The translations under genes were made by a program, and so were the position numbers. Below, piece after piece: positions 10,754-19,540 of a stretch of DNA of 64,000 nucleotides (its first letter is position 1; each line of letters starts with the position of its first letter). Below the pieces are notes generated by a model, which was not told the DNA's origin, made no database searches, and saw only the letters and a program-made list of their open reading frames with translations. This DNA comes from Chloroflexota bacterium (GTDB taxonomy: Bacteria > Chloroflexota > UBA11872), in assembly GCA_028873795.1 (NCBI GenBank), contig JAPPNP010000043.1, positions 18,941 to 82,940 on the forward strand, read 5' to 3'.

Positions 10754-11923
10754 CTAGGCGCCGTCCTCGGCGCGCCGCAGCACCAAACAGGTGATGTCGT
10801 CGGATTGCGGCGTGTCGCCCACGAACTCCCGCACGGCCTCGAACAGGGCATGCGTGGCCTGTTCGGAGTCCGTGGGAGGGTTCGCCTCGAACACTTGCTG
10901 AATCCGGTCGACCCCGAACTGCTCGCCGTCGCCGTTCATGGCTTCGGTGACGCCGTCGGTATACAGCACGATGGTGTCGCCCGGTTCGAGCTGCATGGTT
11001 TGGCTTGGAAAGTTGATGTCCGGCGCCACGCCCAGCGCCACGCCGCCGGTCAGTGACAGGAGTTCCGCTCCCCCTCCCGCTCGAACCAGCACCGGAGCGT
11101 CGTGCCCGCCGTTGGAATAGGTGAACATGCCGGTCGCCGGGTCGAAGATCGAGTAGAGCACGGTGACGAACATCATGGTTTCGTTTTCTTCGTAGAGCAG
11201 CTCGTTCACTTCGCGCAGGGCCTCGCCGGGATTCCCGAGGCCGATGGCCGCGCCCTTGAGCAGGGTGCGGCTGGACATCATGAACAGGGCGGCTGGAACG
11301 CCTTTGTCGGAAACGTCGGCTATCGCCAGTCCGACCTTGCCGTCTTCCAGACGAATCACGTCGTAGAAGTCGCCGCCGACGTTGCGCGCCGGCTCCATGT
11401 TGGCGAAGACCTGGTATTCGTCGCTCTTGGGAAAGGTCTTGGGCAGGATCGACTGCTGCGTGCTGCTCGCGACCTCGAGCTCGTTTTGCAGGGCCACCAG
11501 CGCATCGCGCGAGGAGAGCGCCGCCCGCCACTCCTCGAGGTGGTGGAGCGCCCGCTCCATGGTGATCTGCAGGTCTTCGAAGTCGAGCGGCTTGGTGACG
11601 AAGTCGAACGCGCCGCGGTTCATCGCCGTACGGATGTTCTGCATATCGCCGTAGGCGGAAACGACGATGCACCGAACATCGATGTCGGAGACATTCGGTA
11701 TCTGATCGAGCAGCGTGAGCCCATCCATCCGCGGCATGTTGATGTCCGTGATGACCATGTCGATATCGGGATTGGCGTTGAGCTTCTCCAGCGCCTCGAT
11801 CCCGTCTTGCGCGAATTCGAAGCTGTGCGTCCCCCGGCGGATTCGGCGCCGCATGCGTTGGGTAATCAGCGGCTGGAGGTCCGGCTCGTCGTCAACCACC
11901 AGGATGTTGTAGGGCCGCTTCAT
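10754..11923 (-). CDS. Response regulator with PP2C (RsbU/SpoIIE-type) phosphatase output
   Basis: A 389-aa two-domain signalling protein. The N-terminal receiver domain (about residues 1-125) has the acidic VVDDEPD, the phosphoacceptor Asp in MVITDINMPRMDG and the Lys in FVTKPLD. After a short helical linker, the PP2C domain shows GGDFYDV, IADVSDKGVPAALF, YTDGVTEAMN and DDITC metal-binding motifs. Such proteins dephosphorylate anti-anti-sigma factors in partner-switching stress systems. The ATG at 11923 matches the start of the neighbouring receiver and has AGGAA upstream; an ATG at 11944 would add seven residues. No kinase, anti-sigma factor or STAS protein lies nearby. Confidence 0.9.
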   Translation of the reverse strand: MKRPYNILVVDDEPDLQPLITQRMRRRIRRGTHSFEFAQDGIEALEKLNANPDIDMVITDINMPRMDGLTLLDQIPNVSDIDVRCIVVSAYGDMQNIRTAMNRGAFDFVTKPLDFEDLQITMERALHHLEEWRAALSSRDALVALQNELEVASSTQQSILPKTFPKSDEYQVFANMEPARNVGGDFYDVIRLEDGKVGLAIADVSDKGVPAALFMMSSRTLLKGAAIGLGNPGEALREVNELLYEENETMMFVTVLYSIFDPATGMFTYSNGGHDAPVLVRAGGGAELLSLTGGVALGVAPDINFPSQTMQLEPGDTIVLYTDGVTEAMNGDGEQFGVDRIQQVFEANPPTDSEQATHALFEAVREFVGDTPQSDDITCLVLRRAEDGA

Positions 11924-11953
11924 GGCGCGTGATTCCTGAGTCATGTCACCAGC

Positions 11954-12436
11954 TCAGTTCGCCGCTTCACGGTCGGGAGCCGGCCCAGCGTCGGTCGCGC
12001 CTTGCGCCGTCACCAGGGCGTCCCGCGACGTCAGCGCCTCCCGCCACGCATCGAGATGGTGCCGGGTCCGCTCGATGGTCTCCTGCAGGTCTTCGAAATC
12101 GATCGGCTTGGTGATGAAGTCGAACGCGCCGCGTCGCATCGCCGTGCGGATATTGTCCATATCGCCGTACGCCGAGAGGATGACGGCGCGGACCGAGGGA
12201 TCGACCCTCGGGATCTGCTCCAGCAGCGTCAGGCCGTTCATGTGCGGCATGTTGATATCCGAGATCACGATGTCGATGTCCTGATCATCCTGCAGCATGT
12301 CCAGCGCATCGACGCCGTTGCTCGCGAAGACAAAGCAGTATTCGCCCGATTGAATCTTGCGCCGCATGCGCTGCAGCACCAGCGGCTCGAGATCGGGCTC
12401 GTCGTCAACCATGAGGATCTTGTAGGGTCGTCCCAT
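11954..12436 (-). CDS. Stand-alone response regulator receiver protein
   Basis: A 160-aa receiver domain with only a short C-terminal tail and no output domain. It carries MVDDEPD, the phosphoacceptor Asp in IVISDINMPHMNG, and FITKPIDFEDLQ with the conserved Lys. Its opening (MGRPYKILMVDDEPDLEPL) and middle closely resemble the receiver of the downstream PP2C protein, so the two probably arose by duplication. The ATG at 12436 has AAGGGG 5 nt upstream, making the longer N-terminal extension unnecessary. The downstream gene starts 30 bp after its stop, consistent with one operon. Confidence 0.88.
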   Translation of the reverse strand: MGRPYKILMVDDEPDLEPLVLQRMRRKIQSGEYCFVFASNGVDALDMLQDDQDIDIVISDINMPHMNGLTLLEQIPRVDPSVRAVILSAYGDMDNIRTAMRRGAFDFITKPIDFEDLQETIERTRHHLDAWREALTSRDALVTAQGATDAGPAPDREAAN

Positions 12437-12697
12437 CTCCGCCCCTTCTGCTTCGCCGGCCTCGCCGTCCGCTGACCTACGACAGCCGCCCAATGCCCAG
12501 AAGCAGGCGTATCCACGCAAGCTAGCCCAGGAGCGCCGTCACTGTAGCGAATTCCGAGGATGCCTTGGCGGCCCGCGGGCGATCCGTGAGACCGCATTGG
12601 CTTGGGCATTCGCGGCGCCAAGCTGCGAACCTGCAACAATTGCGGCCTGGCAGCTTGCCGGCCCGTCCGGTATCCGCCCTGAATTTAGGAACGCATC

Positions 12698-14740
12698 ATG
12701 CGAAACAGGTTGATGGCGCTGCTCGTCGCCGGGCTGCTCCTGTCGCTCGTGACGCCGGTGGGAGCCACCGACGACTGCGAATTCGTCCTCGGATTCGCCA
12801 CGCTCAACACGCTCATCGCCGCCGCCGAGGGGCCGGACGTCGTGGGCGACTGCCTGGAGAACGAGGGCTTCAACCCGGTGTTGGGCGAGGCGCACCAGCG
12901 GACCACCGGCGGGCTGATGGTGTGGCGCAAGGCCGACAACTGGACCAGCTTCACCGACGGGCAGCGCACGTGGATTCACGGGCCCGAGGGGCTGCAATCC
13001 CGCCTCAGCACCGAGCTGCTCGACTGGGAACGCATTGCCCAGCTCCGGCTGAATGCCTCGAGCTTCGAGTACGCCGTCGGCCAATCGGGCGGGTCGCTGC
13101 AGGTCGCGACCATCTCCGAGCCGCTCACCTTCAACCTGGCCCTATCCAACGACGCCTCGTCATCGGGGATTCTGGGCTACCTGTTCGACGGCCTCACGGA
13201 GACTTCCTGGCTTACGGATGAGGTCGAGCCGTCGCTGGCGGAGTCCTGGGAACATTCGGATGACGGACTGACCTGGACCTTCCACCTCCGCCGGGACGTC
13301 ACCTGGCACGACGGGCAACCCTTCACCGCCCACGACGTGGACTTCACGTTCAACCGGCTCATCTACAACGACGACATCGCCGCCAGCAGCCGCGCGTCGT
13401 TCGAATTCCGCGTCTTCGACGAGGAAACCGGCGCGTGGCGAGAGTCGCCAATGACGGTCACGGCGCTGGACGACTACACCGTGCAGTGCGTGCTGCCGGT
13501 GCCGTTCGCCACCTTCCTGCGCTCGATGGGAACGGCAATCTACCCGAAGCACATCCTCGAGCCGCACGTGGACGACGGCACGTTCGCCGACGTGTGGGAC
13601 ATCGACACCGACCCGGCCGAGATTATCGGCACTGGGCCGTTCACCATCGCGAGCTATATCCCGGGTGATGAGATCGTGCTGCGGCGCAACCCGAGCTACT
13701 GGCTCACGGACGCCGCCGGCAACCGCCTGCCGTACCTCGAGACGATCGAGTACACGATCGTCGAAGATCTCGAATCGGAGCTCGCCAGGTTCCTGGCCGG
13801 CGAGGCCGACATTCACGGCGTGTTGGGCGAAGAGTTCGCCGATCTCGAGCCGCTGCAAGCCGACGCCGACTTCACCATCCACCGGCGCGGTCCGGCGTTT
13901 GGGACGACGTTCCTGGGATTCAACATGAACCCCGGGACCAACCCCGACACCGGCGAGCCGTATCTCGCGCCCGAGAAGCTGAAGTGGTTCCAGAACGTGA
14001 AATTCCGCCAGGCCGTCGCGCACAGCATCGACAAGGACGCGATCATCAACGACGTGCTACGCGGGCTCGGCTATGCCCAGTGGTCGTCCGTCAGCCCGGC
14101 CGCGGGTGACTTCCACAACCCCGATGTCCGCCGCTATCCCTACGACGTCGCCCGGGCCAACGAGATCCTGGACGACCTTGGGTGGGTGGACACCGACGGC
14201 GACGGCATTCGCGAGGACGATGCCGGCCACCCAATCTCTTTCACGCTGGTGACCAACACCGGCAACACCGTGCGCGGCAGCGCCGGCGAGATCATCCACC
14301 AGGGCATGACCGCGATCGGCATCGACGCGGACTACCAGCTGATCGACTTCGGCGTGCTCGTGGGCCAGTTGGTCAGCACGTATGACTGGGAAGCCATGGT
14401 CATCGGCTTCACCGGCGGATCGGACCCGCACAGCGGCATCGTCTTCTGGCACACCTCCGAGGCGCTGCATCTGTGGCACCCGAACCAGCCGGCGCCGGCG
14501 ACGGCGTGGGAAGCGGAGATCGATGAGCTGTACATCAAGGCCAGCCAGGAACTCGACCGCGACCGGCGCGTGGCCTACTACCACCGCGCGCAGGCGATCG
14601 CCGCCGAGAACGTGCCGGTGATCTACACCACGCTCACCGAGCGGCTGACCGCGGTGCGCAACGTCTTCGGCAACACCACGCCCACGCTTTACGGGCTGTG
14701 GGACATCCGCTATCTCTACCGGACGGACCTGGCCGGCTAG
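12698..14740 (+). CDS. Peptide/nickel-type ABC solute-binding protein with extra N-terminal domain
   Basis: Secreted protein of 680 aa. A signal peptide covers residues 1-23, ending after GATD, with no lipobox. Residues ~27-111 form an extra domain with two Cys (27 and 52) and the aromatic block GGLMVWRKADNWTSFTDG. From ~131 the family 5 extracellular solute-binding domain follows (TFHLRRDVTWHDGQPFTAHD, GTGPF, FRQAVAHSIDKDAI). AGGAA precedes the ATG. No permease or ATPase gene is adjacent, so its partner must be elsewhere; the fused DppB-DppC permease at 31.3 kb is one conceivable candidate. The ligand may be an oligopeptide or another substrate. Confidence 0.9.
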   Translation: MRNRLMALLVAGLLLSLVTPVGATDDCEFVLGFATLNTLIAAAEGPDVVGDCLENEGFNPVLGEAHQRTTGGLMVWRKADNWTSFTDGQRTWIHGPEGLQSRLSTELLDWERIAQLRLNASSFEYAVGQSGGSLQVATISEPLTFNLALSNDASSSGILGYLFDGLTETSWLTDEVEPSLAESWEHSDDGLTWTFHLRRDVTWHDGQPFTAHDVDFTFNRLIYNDDIAASSRASFEFRVFDEETGAWRESPMTVTALDDYTVQCVLPVPFATFLRSMGTAIYPKHILEPHVDDGTFADVWDIDTDPAEIIGTGPFTIASYIPGDEIVLRRNPSYWLTDAAGNRLPYLETIEYTIVEDLESELARFLAGEADIHGVLGEEFADLEPLQADADFTIHRRGPAFGTTFLGFNMNPGTNPDTGEPYLAPEKLKWFQNVKFRQAVAHSIDKDAIINDVLRGLGYAQWSSVSPAAGDFHNPDVRRYPYDVARANEILDDLGWVDTDGDGIREDDAGHPISFTLVTNTGNTVRGSAGEIIHQGMTAIGIDADYQLIDFGVLVGQLVSTYDWEAMVIGFTGGSDPHSGIVFWHTSEALHLWHPNQPAPATAWEAEIDELYIKASQELDRDRRVAYYHRAQAIAAENVPVIYTTLTERLTAVRNVFGNTTPTLYGLWDIRYLYRTDLAG

Positions 14741-14762
14741 AGCGCGCGAACCATTTTGAGGC

Positions 14763-14914
14763 AGGGGCGGGTTTTAAACCCGCCCCTACGCGGCTCGCCG
14801 GTGTGGGGGCGTCCGTGCCGGTGGCCCACGCTGCGTGCAGCGTGGGACTCGCCGCTGATGTATCGCAGCGCCTTCTTCGGGCACGGTCCGGCTCCCTCTC
14901 CCGTGGGGAGAGGG
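14763..14914. repeat. Cluster of three perfect palindromes downstream of the solute-binding gene
   Basis: Three hairpins lie in tandem: AGGGGCGGGTTT/AAACCCGCCCCT (14763-14787, 12-bp arms), CCCACGCTGC/GCAGCGTGGG (14825-14846) and CCCTCTCCC/GGGAGAGGG (14894-14914). None is followed by a T run. They sit between convergent genes and could terminate or protect both transcripts. The third is related to the CCCTCTCCCGTC block at 26873-26884. Confidence 0.75.
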
Positions 14915-14983
14915 TCGGGGTGAGGGGATCCGCCCCCAGGGACCTCAATCCGCGTAGGGGCGTCCGCTGTGGGCGCCCGTGCC

Positions 14984-16135
14984 TTACCCCGCCTTCGGTC
15001 GAAAGATCGCCAGGCTGGCCGTGAACCCGTGCACGAAGTTCGATCCGCCGATCGGACCCAGCTCCCCGCCGCAGAAGAAGCCGCTGACCGGCACCTCGCT
15101 GCCGAGCGCCTGGCGGACCAGGGAGATATCTCCGTCGGGCCGGCCGTACATCCGCGCGCCGCGTCCGTTGCAGGTGAACAGCAGCGCCCCGGCGGCCTCC
15201 GGCTCGAACGCCTGGGGCGTGAGCAGCAGCTCCAGGTCCTCTTGGGCCGTCGCCGCGTCGCGCACGTGAAACTGCACCGTGTCCTGCTCGCTCACGATGC
15301 CGGTCACGGCCAGCGCACCGGACCCGGCGTCGGCGCCCATCAGACCGCGGATGAGAAACCCGCCGCGGCCCCAATCGTCGGCGTCGGTCGAGATCGCGTG
15401 GCCCAGCATCACGCCCACGCGCATCAGCTCCTGGTCTTTTTCGGCGGCCTCGGCGAACACCTGGCGCAGGGTGTCGATCGGCGACTGCCCGTCAAGCTCG
15501 GTGATGATGTTGCCCTTGGCGCCGGTCACGGTGCGCGGCGAGCCGACCGGCCGGCATCCCTGTGAGACCACGATGCTCACGTCCACCGCGCCCCGCAGCG
15601 CCACCGCAACGGCGCCCCGGTCGGTGATGGCGTCGTCGTTCGCCAGGCGATTGCCGCCCGCCGAACGCGCCCAGCTGGCGATGCCGCCGATGAGCGGCAC
15701 ACCCGGCGCAAGCGCGTTCATGCGCTCGACGAGCTGTTCCGTGTGCACCGAGAAGGGATCGACCAGTGCCACCACCGCCGCGGCGTCCCGCAGGTGCGCC
15801 GCGGCCGCCTCGCCGTCCTCGAGCAGCGCCGCCAGGTCCGGCAGCGGGTCGATCTCAACACCCGGCAGCGAGCCGACCAGCAGCGCCGTGGCCGCCTCGT
15901 CTTCGATCTCGCGTCCGGCGGCCACCACGCTCTCGGCCGTGCAGGCCAAAAAGTGGCGTGCCGGCAGCGCTTGGCGAACCGCCTCGATGATGGGCGCGAT
16001 CTCGGTGTTGTCCGGCGGCCGCACAAACGCCACCGCCAAATCCAACGCCCCGTCGCCGCCCTGCACCTGGTCCCGCAGGTCCGCCGCAATGGCCTCGGGC
16101 GCATGCTCCAGCGACGCCGCCGACCAGAAGTTCAT
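14984..16135 (-). CDS. FIST-domain sensory protein
   Basis: A 383-aa protein with FIST N and FIST C domains and nothing else: no PAS, kinase or receiver part. The N-terminal half shows the small-residue-rich LPARHFLACTAE and VPLIGGIASWARSAGG segments. The C-terminal half ends with GALLFTCNGRGARMYG and a GFFCGGELGPIGG block typical of FIST C. FIST domains are thought to bind small ligands such as amino acids. It converges on the solute-binding protein gene across ~240 bp of palindromes. No signalling partner is adjacent. Confidence 0.88.
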   Translation of the reverse strand: MNFWSAASLEHAPEAIAADLRDQVQGGDGALDLAVAFVRPPDNTEIAPIIEAVRQALPARHFLACTAESVVAAGREIEDEAATALLVGSLPGVEIDPLPDLAALLEDGEAAAAHLRDAAAVVALVDPFSVHTEQLVERMNALAPGVPLIGGIASWARSAGGNRLANDDAITDRGAVAVALRGAVDVSIVVSQGCRPVGSPRTVTGAKGNIITELDGQSPIDTLRQVFAEAAEKDQELMRVGVMLGHAISTDADDWGRGGFLIRGLMGADAGSGALAVTGIVSEQDTVQFHVRDAATAQEDLELLLTPQAFEPEAAGALLFTCNGRGARMYGRPDGDISLVRQALGSEVPVSGFFCGGELGPIGGSNFVHGFTASLAIFRPKAG

Positions 16136-16314
16136 TGGCTCAAGGTCCGTAGCTTGTAGCCCCGCATACCCGAATCTACACCGTGCAGGCGAATCTGATT
16201 AAGCGGGTCGCAATTCAGCGTGAATCGAGTCCCGAAGCTTCACGTCCGGAATGGTTTGTTGGTATCGTCTAGCCACCGTTTGAGGCTGCCGGGGGCGACC
16301 GGAGGAGCGAGCAG

Positions 16315-16755
16315 ATGGCAAAGATGATTCCGATGATTGGATCAAGCGAAGCCGGACCGCTGGGGGCGATGCACCTGCCGAGGCTGTGGCTGAAGGTTTC
16401 GCTGTCGGCCGCCGGCCAGCTCAACGACGAATACGACGCCTGCGGCGCCGGGTTCGACCAGATGGTGCTGGACGGCCTGGGCGTCGACCGCGACGCCGCG
16501 GTGGACTTCATTTCGAGCAGCCGACCGACGTACCCGCAGTTCGAGCAATGGGTCGTCGACCAGAACGGCGGCAGCATCGACCAGTCGGTGATCGACGCCT
16601 CAAACGCGGCGATCGCAGGCTACGAGCACGGCGACGACATCGTGGCGGCGATTTCCGAGGGCGCGGGGACCAACGCGGACCACGCCATCAAGGACGCCGT
16701 GACGCTGAACGCGCTCGAGGACTGGAGCGACTTCCACGCGTCCCTGAGCGGATAA
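16315..16755 (+). CDS. Small DUF5069-like protein
   Basis: A 146-aa cytoplasmic protein without signal or membrane segment. The segment MHLPRLWLKVSLSAAGQL, followed by a region rich in Asp and Gly, resembles the DUF5069 family as I remember it; I am only moderately sure. GGAGGAG lies 7 nt before the ATG, so the gene is very likely real. It lies 83 bp upstream of the dehydrogenase gene on the same strand. No function can be suggested. Confidence 0.6.
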   Translation: MAKMIPMIGSSEAGPLGAMHLPRLWLKVSLSAAGQLNDEYDACGAGFDQMVLDGLGVDRDAAVDFISSSRPTYPQFEQWVVDQNGGSIDQSVIDASNAAIAGYEHGDDIVAAISEGAGTNADHAIKDAVTLNALEDWSDFHASLSG

Positions 16756-16838
16756 GCGTTCAACCAGCGACGGAAGACGGGGTGCGGGCAGTCCTTCGCG
16801 GCTTGTCCGTACCCCGCAACACTTAAAGGGGTCTAGCG

Positions 16839-17729
16839 ATGGCGGACATGGCGCAGCGAATTGGGTTTGTGGGCGTGGGCCGGATGGGCGCCAACATGGC
16901 GCGCCACCTGAACGACGAGGGCTATACGGTTTCGGCCGTCTACGACGCGCAGCGCGGCTTGGCCGAGTCGCTGGCCGGCGAGCTTGGCTGCGAGGCACCG
17001 GACACCCTGGCCGGCGTGACGGCGGCGTCCGACATCATCATCACCGTGGTCACCGACGACGGCTCCATGGGGGAGATTTTCAGCGAGAGCGGCGACAGTC
17101 TGCTGACCGGCGCCGAGGGCCGGGTGTTCATCAACTGCGCCACCATCACGCCGCAGGTGCACGTGGACGTGGAGGCCCTGGCGGAGGGCGCCGGCGCGAG
17201 CAGCCTGGAAGCCTGCATGGCCAGCAGCATCACGCAGGCGCGCGACGGCACTCTCTACCTGATGTGCGGCGGGCGCGAGGCGGTCTACCAGGAGGTCGAG
17301 CCGCTGCTGGAGACCCTGAGCATTTCGCGCCGCTATATCGGACCGGCCGGGACGGCGGCGCAGGTGAAGGCGCTGGTCAACATGGTGATGAACATCAACA
17401 CCGCCGGCTTGGCCGAAGGTCTGGGCCTCGGGTCGGCGCTGGGATTGGACCTGGGCGTACTTCAGGAGGTGTTCTCGCAGACCGGGGCAAACTCGCGCGT
17501 GCTTGAGACCGACGGCGAGGACATGGTCATCCGCGACCACGAGACCTATTTCTCGTCGGCGCACGCGTCCAAGGACTCGGGCATCGCCCTGTCGCTGGCC
17601 GACGATGCCGGCCTCGACCTGCCGCTGGCGAAGGCCACGAAAGCCCAGTACGACAAGATGATTGCCGTGGGCAAGGGTGAGCTGGACAAGTCGGGTGTCG
17701 CGGAGCTGACGTTCCCCGGACGAAACTAA
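16839..17729 (+). CDS. NAD(P)-dependent beta-hydroxyacid dehydrogenase (3-hydroxyisobutyrate dehydrogenase-like)
   Basis: A 296-aa enzyme with an N-terminal Rossmann domain (GFVGVGRMGANMA) and an all-helical C-terminal domain. The catalytic lysine is K177 in AAQVKALVNMVMN. The usual substrate-binding loop of this family (APVSGG followed by a Gly-rich stretch) is replaced here by CMASSITQARDGTLYLM, so the substrate probably differs from hydroxyisobutyrate; glyoxylate/succinic-semialdehyde reductase or imine reductase relatives are alternatives. AAAGGGG precedes the ATG. A cupin gene follows 38 bp downstream. Confidence 0.85.
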   Translation: MADMAQRIGFVGVGRMGANMARHLNDEGYTVSAVYDAQRGLAESLAGELGCEAPDTLAGVTAASDIIITVVTDDGSMGEIFSESGDSLLTGAEGRVFINCATITPQVHVDVEALAEGAGASSLEACMASSITQARDGTLYLMCGGREAVYQEVEPLLETLSISRRYIGPAGTAAQVKALVNMVMNINTAGLAEGLGLGSALGLDLGVLQEVFSQTGANSRVLETDGEDMVIRDHETYFSSAHASKDSGIALSLADDAGLDLPLAKATKAQYDKMIAVGKGELDKSGVAELTFPGRN

Positions 17730-17767
17730 GCTCGCGGGCACGCCGCCGGTCGTAGGAGGACTGCGTC

Positions 17768-18160
17768 ATGCCCATCGTGCGCATTGCCGACCAGCCCGAG
17801 GCCGCGTGGCGGCCCGGGCAGTCGCTGCGCCAAGTCGTCGACCCCGCGCGGGGCTCCACCTCACTCTCCATGCAGCATTTCACGGTGGCCCCCGGCGGCA
17901 AGACGCCGCTGCACCGGCACGACGTGGACGAAGCGCTGCTACCGCTGAGCGGATGCATTCACGTATTTCTGGACGATGCGTGGCACGCGGTGGGGCCAGG
18001 CGATGTCTGTGTCTTTCCCGCGGGAATACCGCACGCCTTCACCGGGGCCGGCGACGAACCTGCGGAGATCCTGACCGTGTTTCCGGTTCACGACGCCCTG
18101 ACGGCCGGGCACACCACCTACCTCGAAGGCGAGCCGCCGATCCCCTGGTCGGAGCCCTAA
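17768..18160 (+). CDS. Cupin domain protein
   Basis: A 130-aa single-domain beta-barrel cupin. The metal-binding motif 1 is visible in TPLHRHDVDEALLPLSG (two His and Glu), and motif 2 in FPAGIPHAFTG. AGGAGG stands 8 nt before the ATG. It follows the dehydrogenase gene and probably shares its transcript; the pair could act on the same small metabolite. Cupins of this type bind a divalent metal and may be dioxygenases, isomerases or plain ligand binders. Confidence 0.85.
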   Translation: MPIVRIADQPEAAWRPGQSLRQVVDPARGSTSLSMQHFTVAPGGKTPLHRHDVDEALLPLSGCIHVFLDDAWHAVGPGDVCVFPAGIPHAFTGAGDEPAEILTVFPVHDALTAGHTTYLEGEPPIPWSEP

Positions 18161-18213
18161 GGGACCAAAAATTCAGCGACCACCCGCGCTTAGAAAGCTG
18201 CTCTGGCCAAGGT

Positions 18214-18253
18214 GAGCCAGCGTCTCGCGTTTGCCTATCTGCGAGACCGGCTC
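18214..18253. promoter_or_regulatory. Stem-loop upstream of livK
   Basis: Arms GAGCC + GTCTCGC pair with GCGAGAC + GGCTC around a 12-nt loop, about 85 bp before the livK start. No T run follows. It could be a terminator for the dehydrogenase-cupin transcript or an operator for the transporter. Confidence 0.4.
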
Positions 18254-18335
18254 CTACACTTTCAACCCGAACTTGAATAGGCATTGCTATACGTACCTGC
18301 ATGCCTGGGTGGCCTCGGTCCGAGGAGGGAATCTC

Positions 18336-19514
18336 GTGAACATCTTTTCATGGCAACGAATCGCCGCGCTGGGGCTGCTGGCGGTGCTCGTGGTCGCCGC
18401 CGTGGGATGCGGCGAAGCCGCCAGCGACGAGCCGTTTCGGATCGGCGTGATGGAATCCGTCACCGGCCCCGGTGAGACCTACGGCACCGTGGCGGTGCAG
18501 TCCAAGGAAATGGCCGTCGCCGAGATCAACGCCGCGGGCGGCATCAACGGGCGCATGCTGGAGCTCGTGGTCGAAGACTCGAAGTGCAACGCCCAGGACG
18601 CCATCACGGCCTACACCAAACTCACCGACGTTGACGGCGTGAAGATCATCCTGGGCACCTCGTGCAGCGGCGCGATGCTCGGGGCCGCGCCCCTGGCGGA
18701 GCGCGACGGCGTCATCATGTTCTCCGGATTGGCTACCAATCCGGACATCGCCGAGGCCGGCGACTACATCTTCCGCACGTCGCTGAGCGACGCCACCGTG
18801 GGCGTGGACACGGGCAACGTCCTCTGGGCCGACGGGATCCGCCGGCTGGCGACCATCAGCGAGTCGACCGACTACGCCGAGGGGGTCCGCCGGACCACCG
18901 CCGAACACTTCCAGAGCCTGGGTGGCGAGATCGTGGCCGAGGAGCGATACGCCTCCGACACCACGGACTTCCGAACCCAGCTCGAGAAGCTCCTTGGCGC
19001 GAACCCGGACGCCTTGCACATCGCGGCGCAGTCGGAGTTCACCGGCGGCACCATCATCAAGCAGGTCCGCGAGTTGGGCTACGACGGTCCCATCTACGCC
19101 GACGTGGTGCCGATCGGAACAACGGCGCTCGAAATCGCCGGCGACGCCGCGACGGGCGTGAAGGCCATCACTCCCGACCTGGACCCGGCGAACGCCAAAG
19201 CGCAGGAAGTCCTGGCGAACTTCAAGGATCGCTACGACTACGTGACCCTGCCCTGGTTCCTCGGTTCGGCCTATGACAACGTCTACATCGCCGCCGAGTG
19301 CCTCAAGAAGACCGGCGACGACCAGGATGCCGATGGGTTCCGCGACTGCATGTACGAGATCACGTGGAGCGGAACGATCGGCGACGACTACAGCTTCGAC
19401 GAGAAAGGCGAGGTGGTGGGTCTCTCCAACGCAGTGTTGGAGGTGCTGCCGACCGCCGAGCGAACCGAAGAAAACGGAGGCTACAAGGTCCTCGGCCCGG
19501 CGCCGAGTGGCTAA
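18336..19514 (+). CDS. livK: Branched-chain amino-acid-type ABC solute-binding lipoprotein
   Basis: Type 1 periplasmic-binding-fold protein of 392 aa. The GTG at 18336 has GGAGG 7 nt upstream and puts a clean lipoprotein signal (a hydrophobic run ending in the lipobox AVGC) at the N-terminus; a more upstream ATG would bury it. The mature part begins with FRIGVMESVTGPGETYG and shows the ABC-binding-protein features AAGGINGRMLELVVEDSKC and ILGTSCSGAMLG. It is the first gene of a livKHMGF set. The ligand could be a branched-chain amino acid, an amide or an aromatic acid; LivK-type proteins are promiscuous as a family. Confidence 0.93.
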   Translation: MNIFSWQRIAALGLLAVLVVAAVGCGEAASDEPFRIGVMESVTGPGETYGTVAVQSKEMAVAEINAAGGINGRMLELVVEDSKCNAQDAITAYTKLTDVDGVKIILGTSCSGAMLGAAPLAERDGVIMFSGLATNPDIAEAGDYIFRTSLSDATVGVDTGNVLWADGIRRLATISESTDYAEGVRRTTAEHFQSLGGEIVAEERYASDTTDFRTQLEKLLGANPDALHIAAQSEFTGGTIIKQVRELGYDGPIYADVVPIGTTALEIAGDAATGVKAITPDLDPANAKAQEVLANFKDRYDYVTLPWFLGSAYDNVYIAAECLKKTGDDQDADGFRDCMYEITWSGTIGDDYSFDEKGEVVGLSNAVLEVLPTAERTEENGGYKVLGPAPSG

Positions 19515-19540
19515 GCCCAACCGCAGCGTCGAACGATCCG

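Noticed and set aside
14763-14787. Intrinsic terminator after the solute-binding-protein gene
   Set aside because: The stem is strong but no T run follows on either strand, and it looks like a dispersed palindrome, so I listed it as a repeat.
18265-18293. A sigma-70 promoter before livK (TATACG with possible -35 sequences)
   Set aside because: No -35 hexamer stands at an acceptable distance from TATACG, so the match is too weak to annotate.
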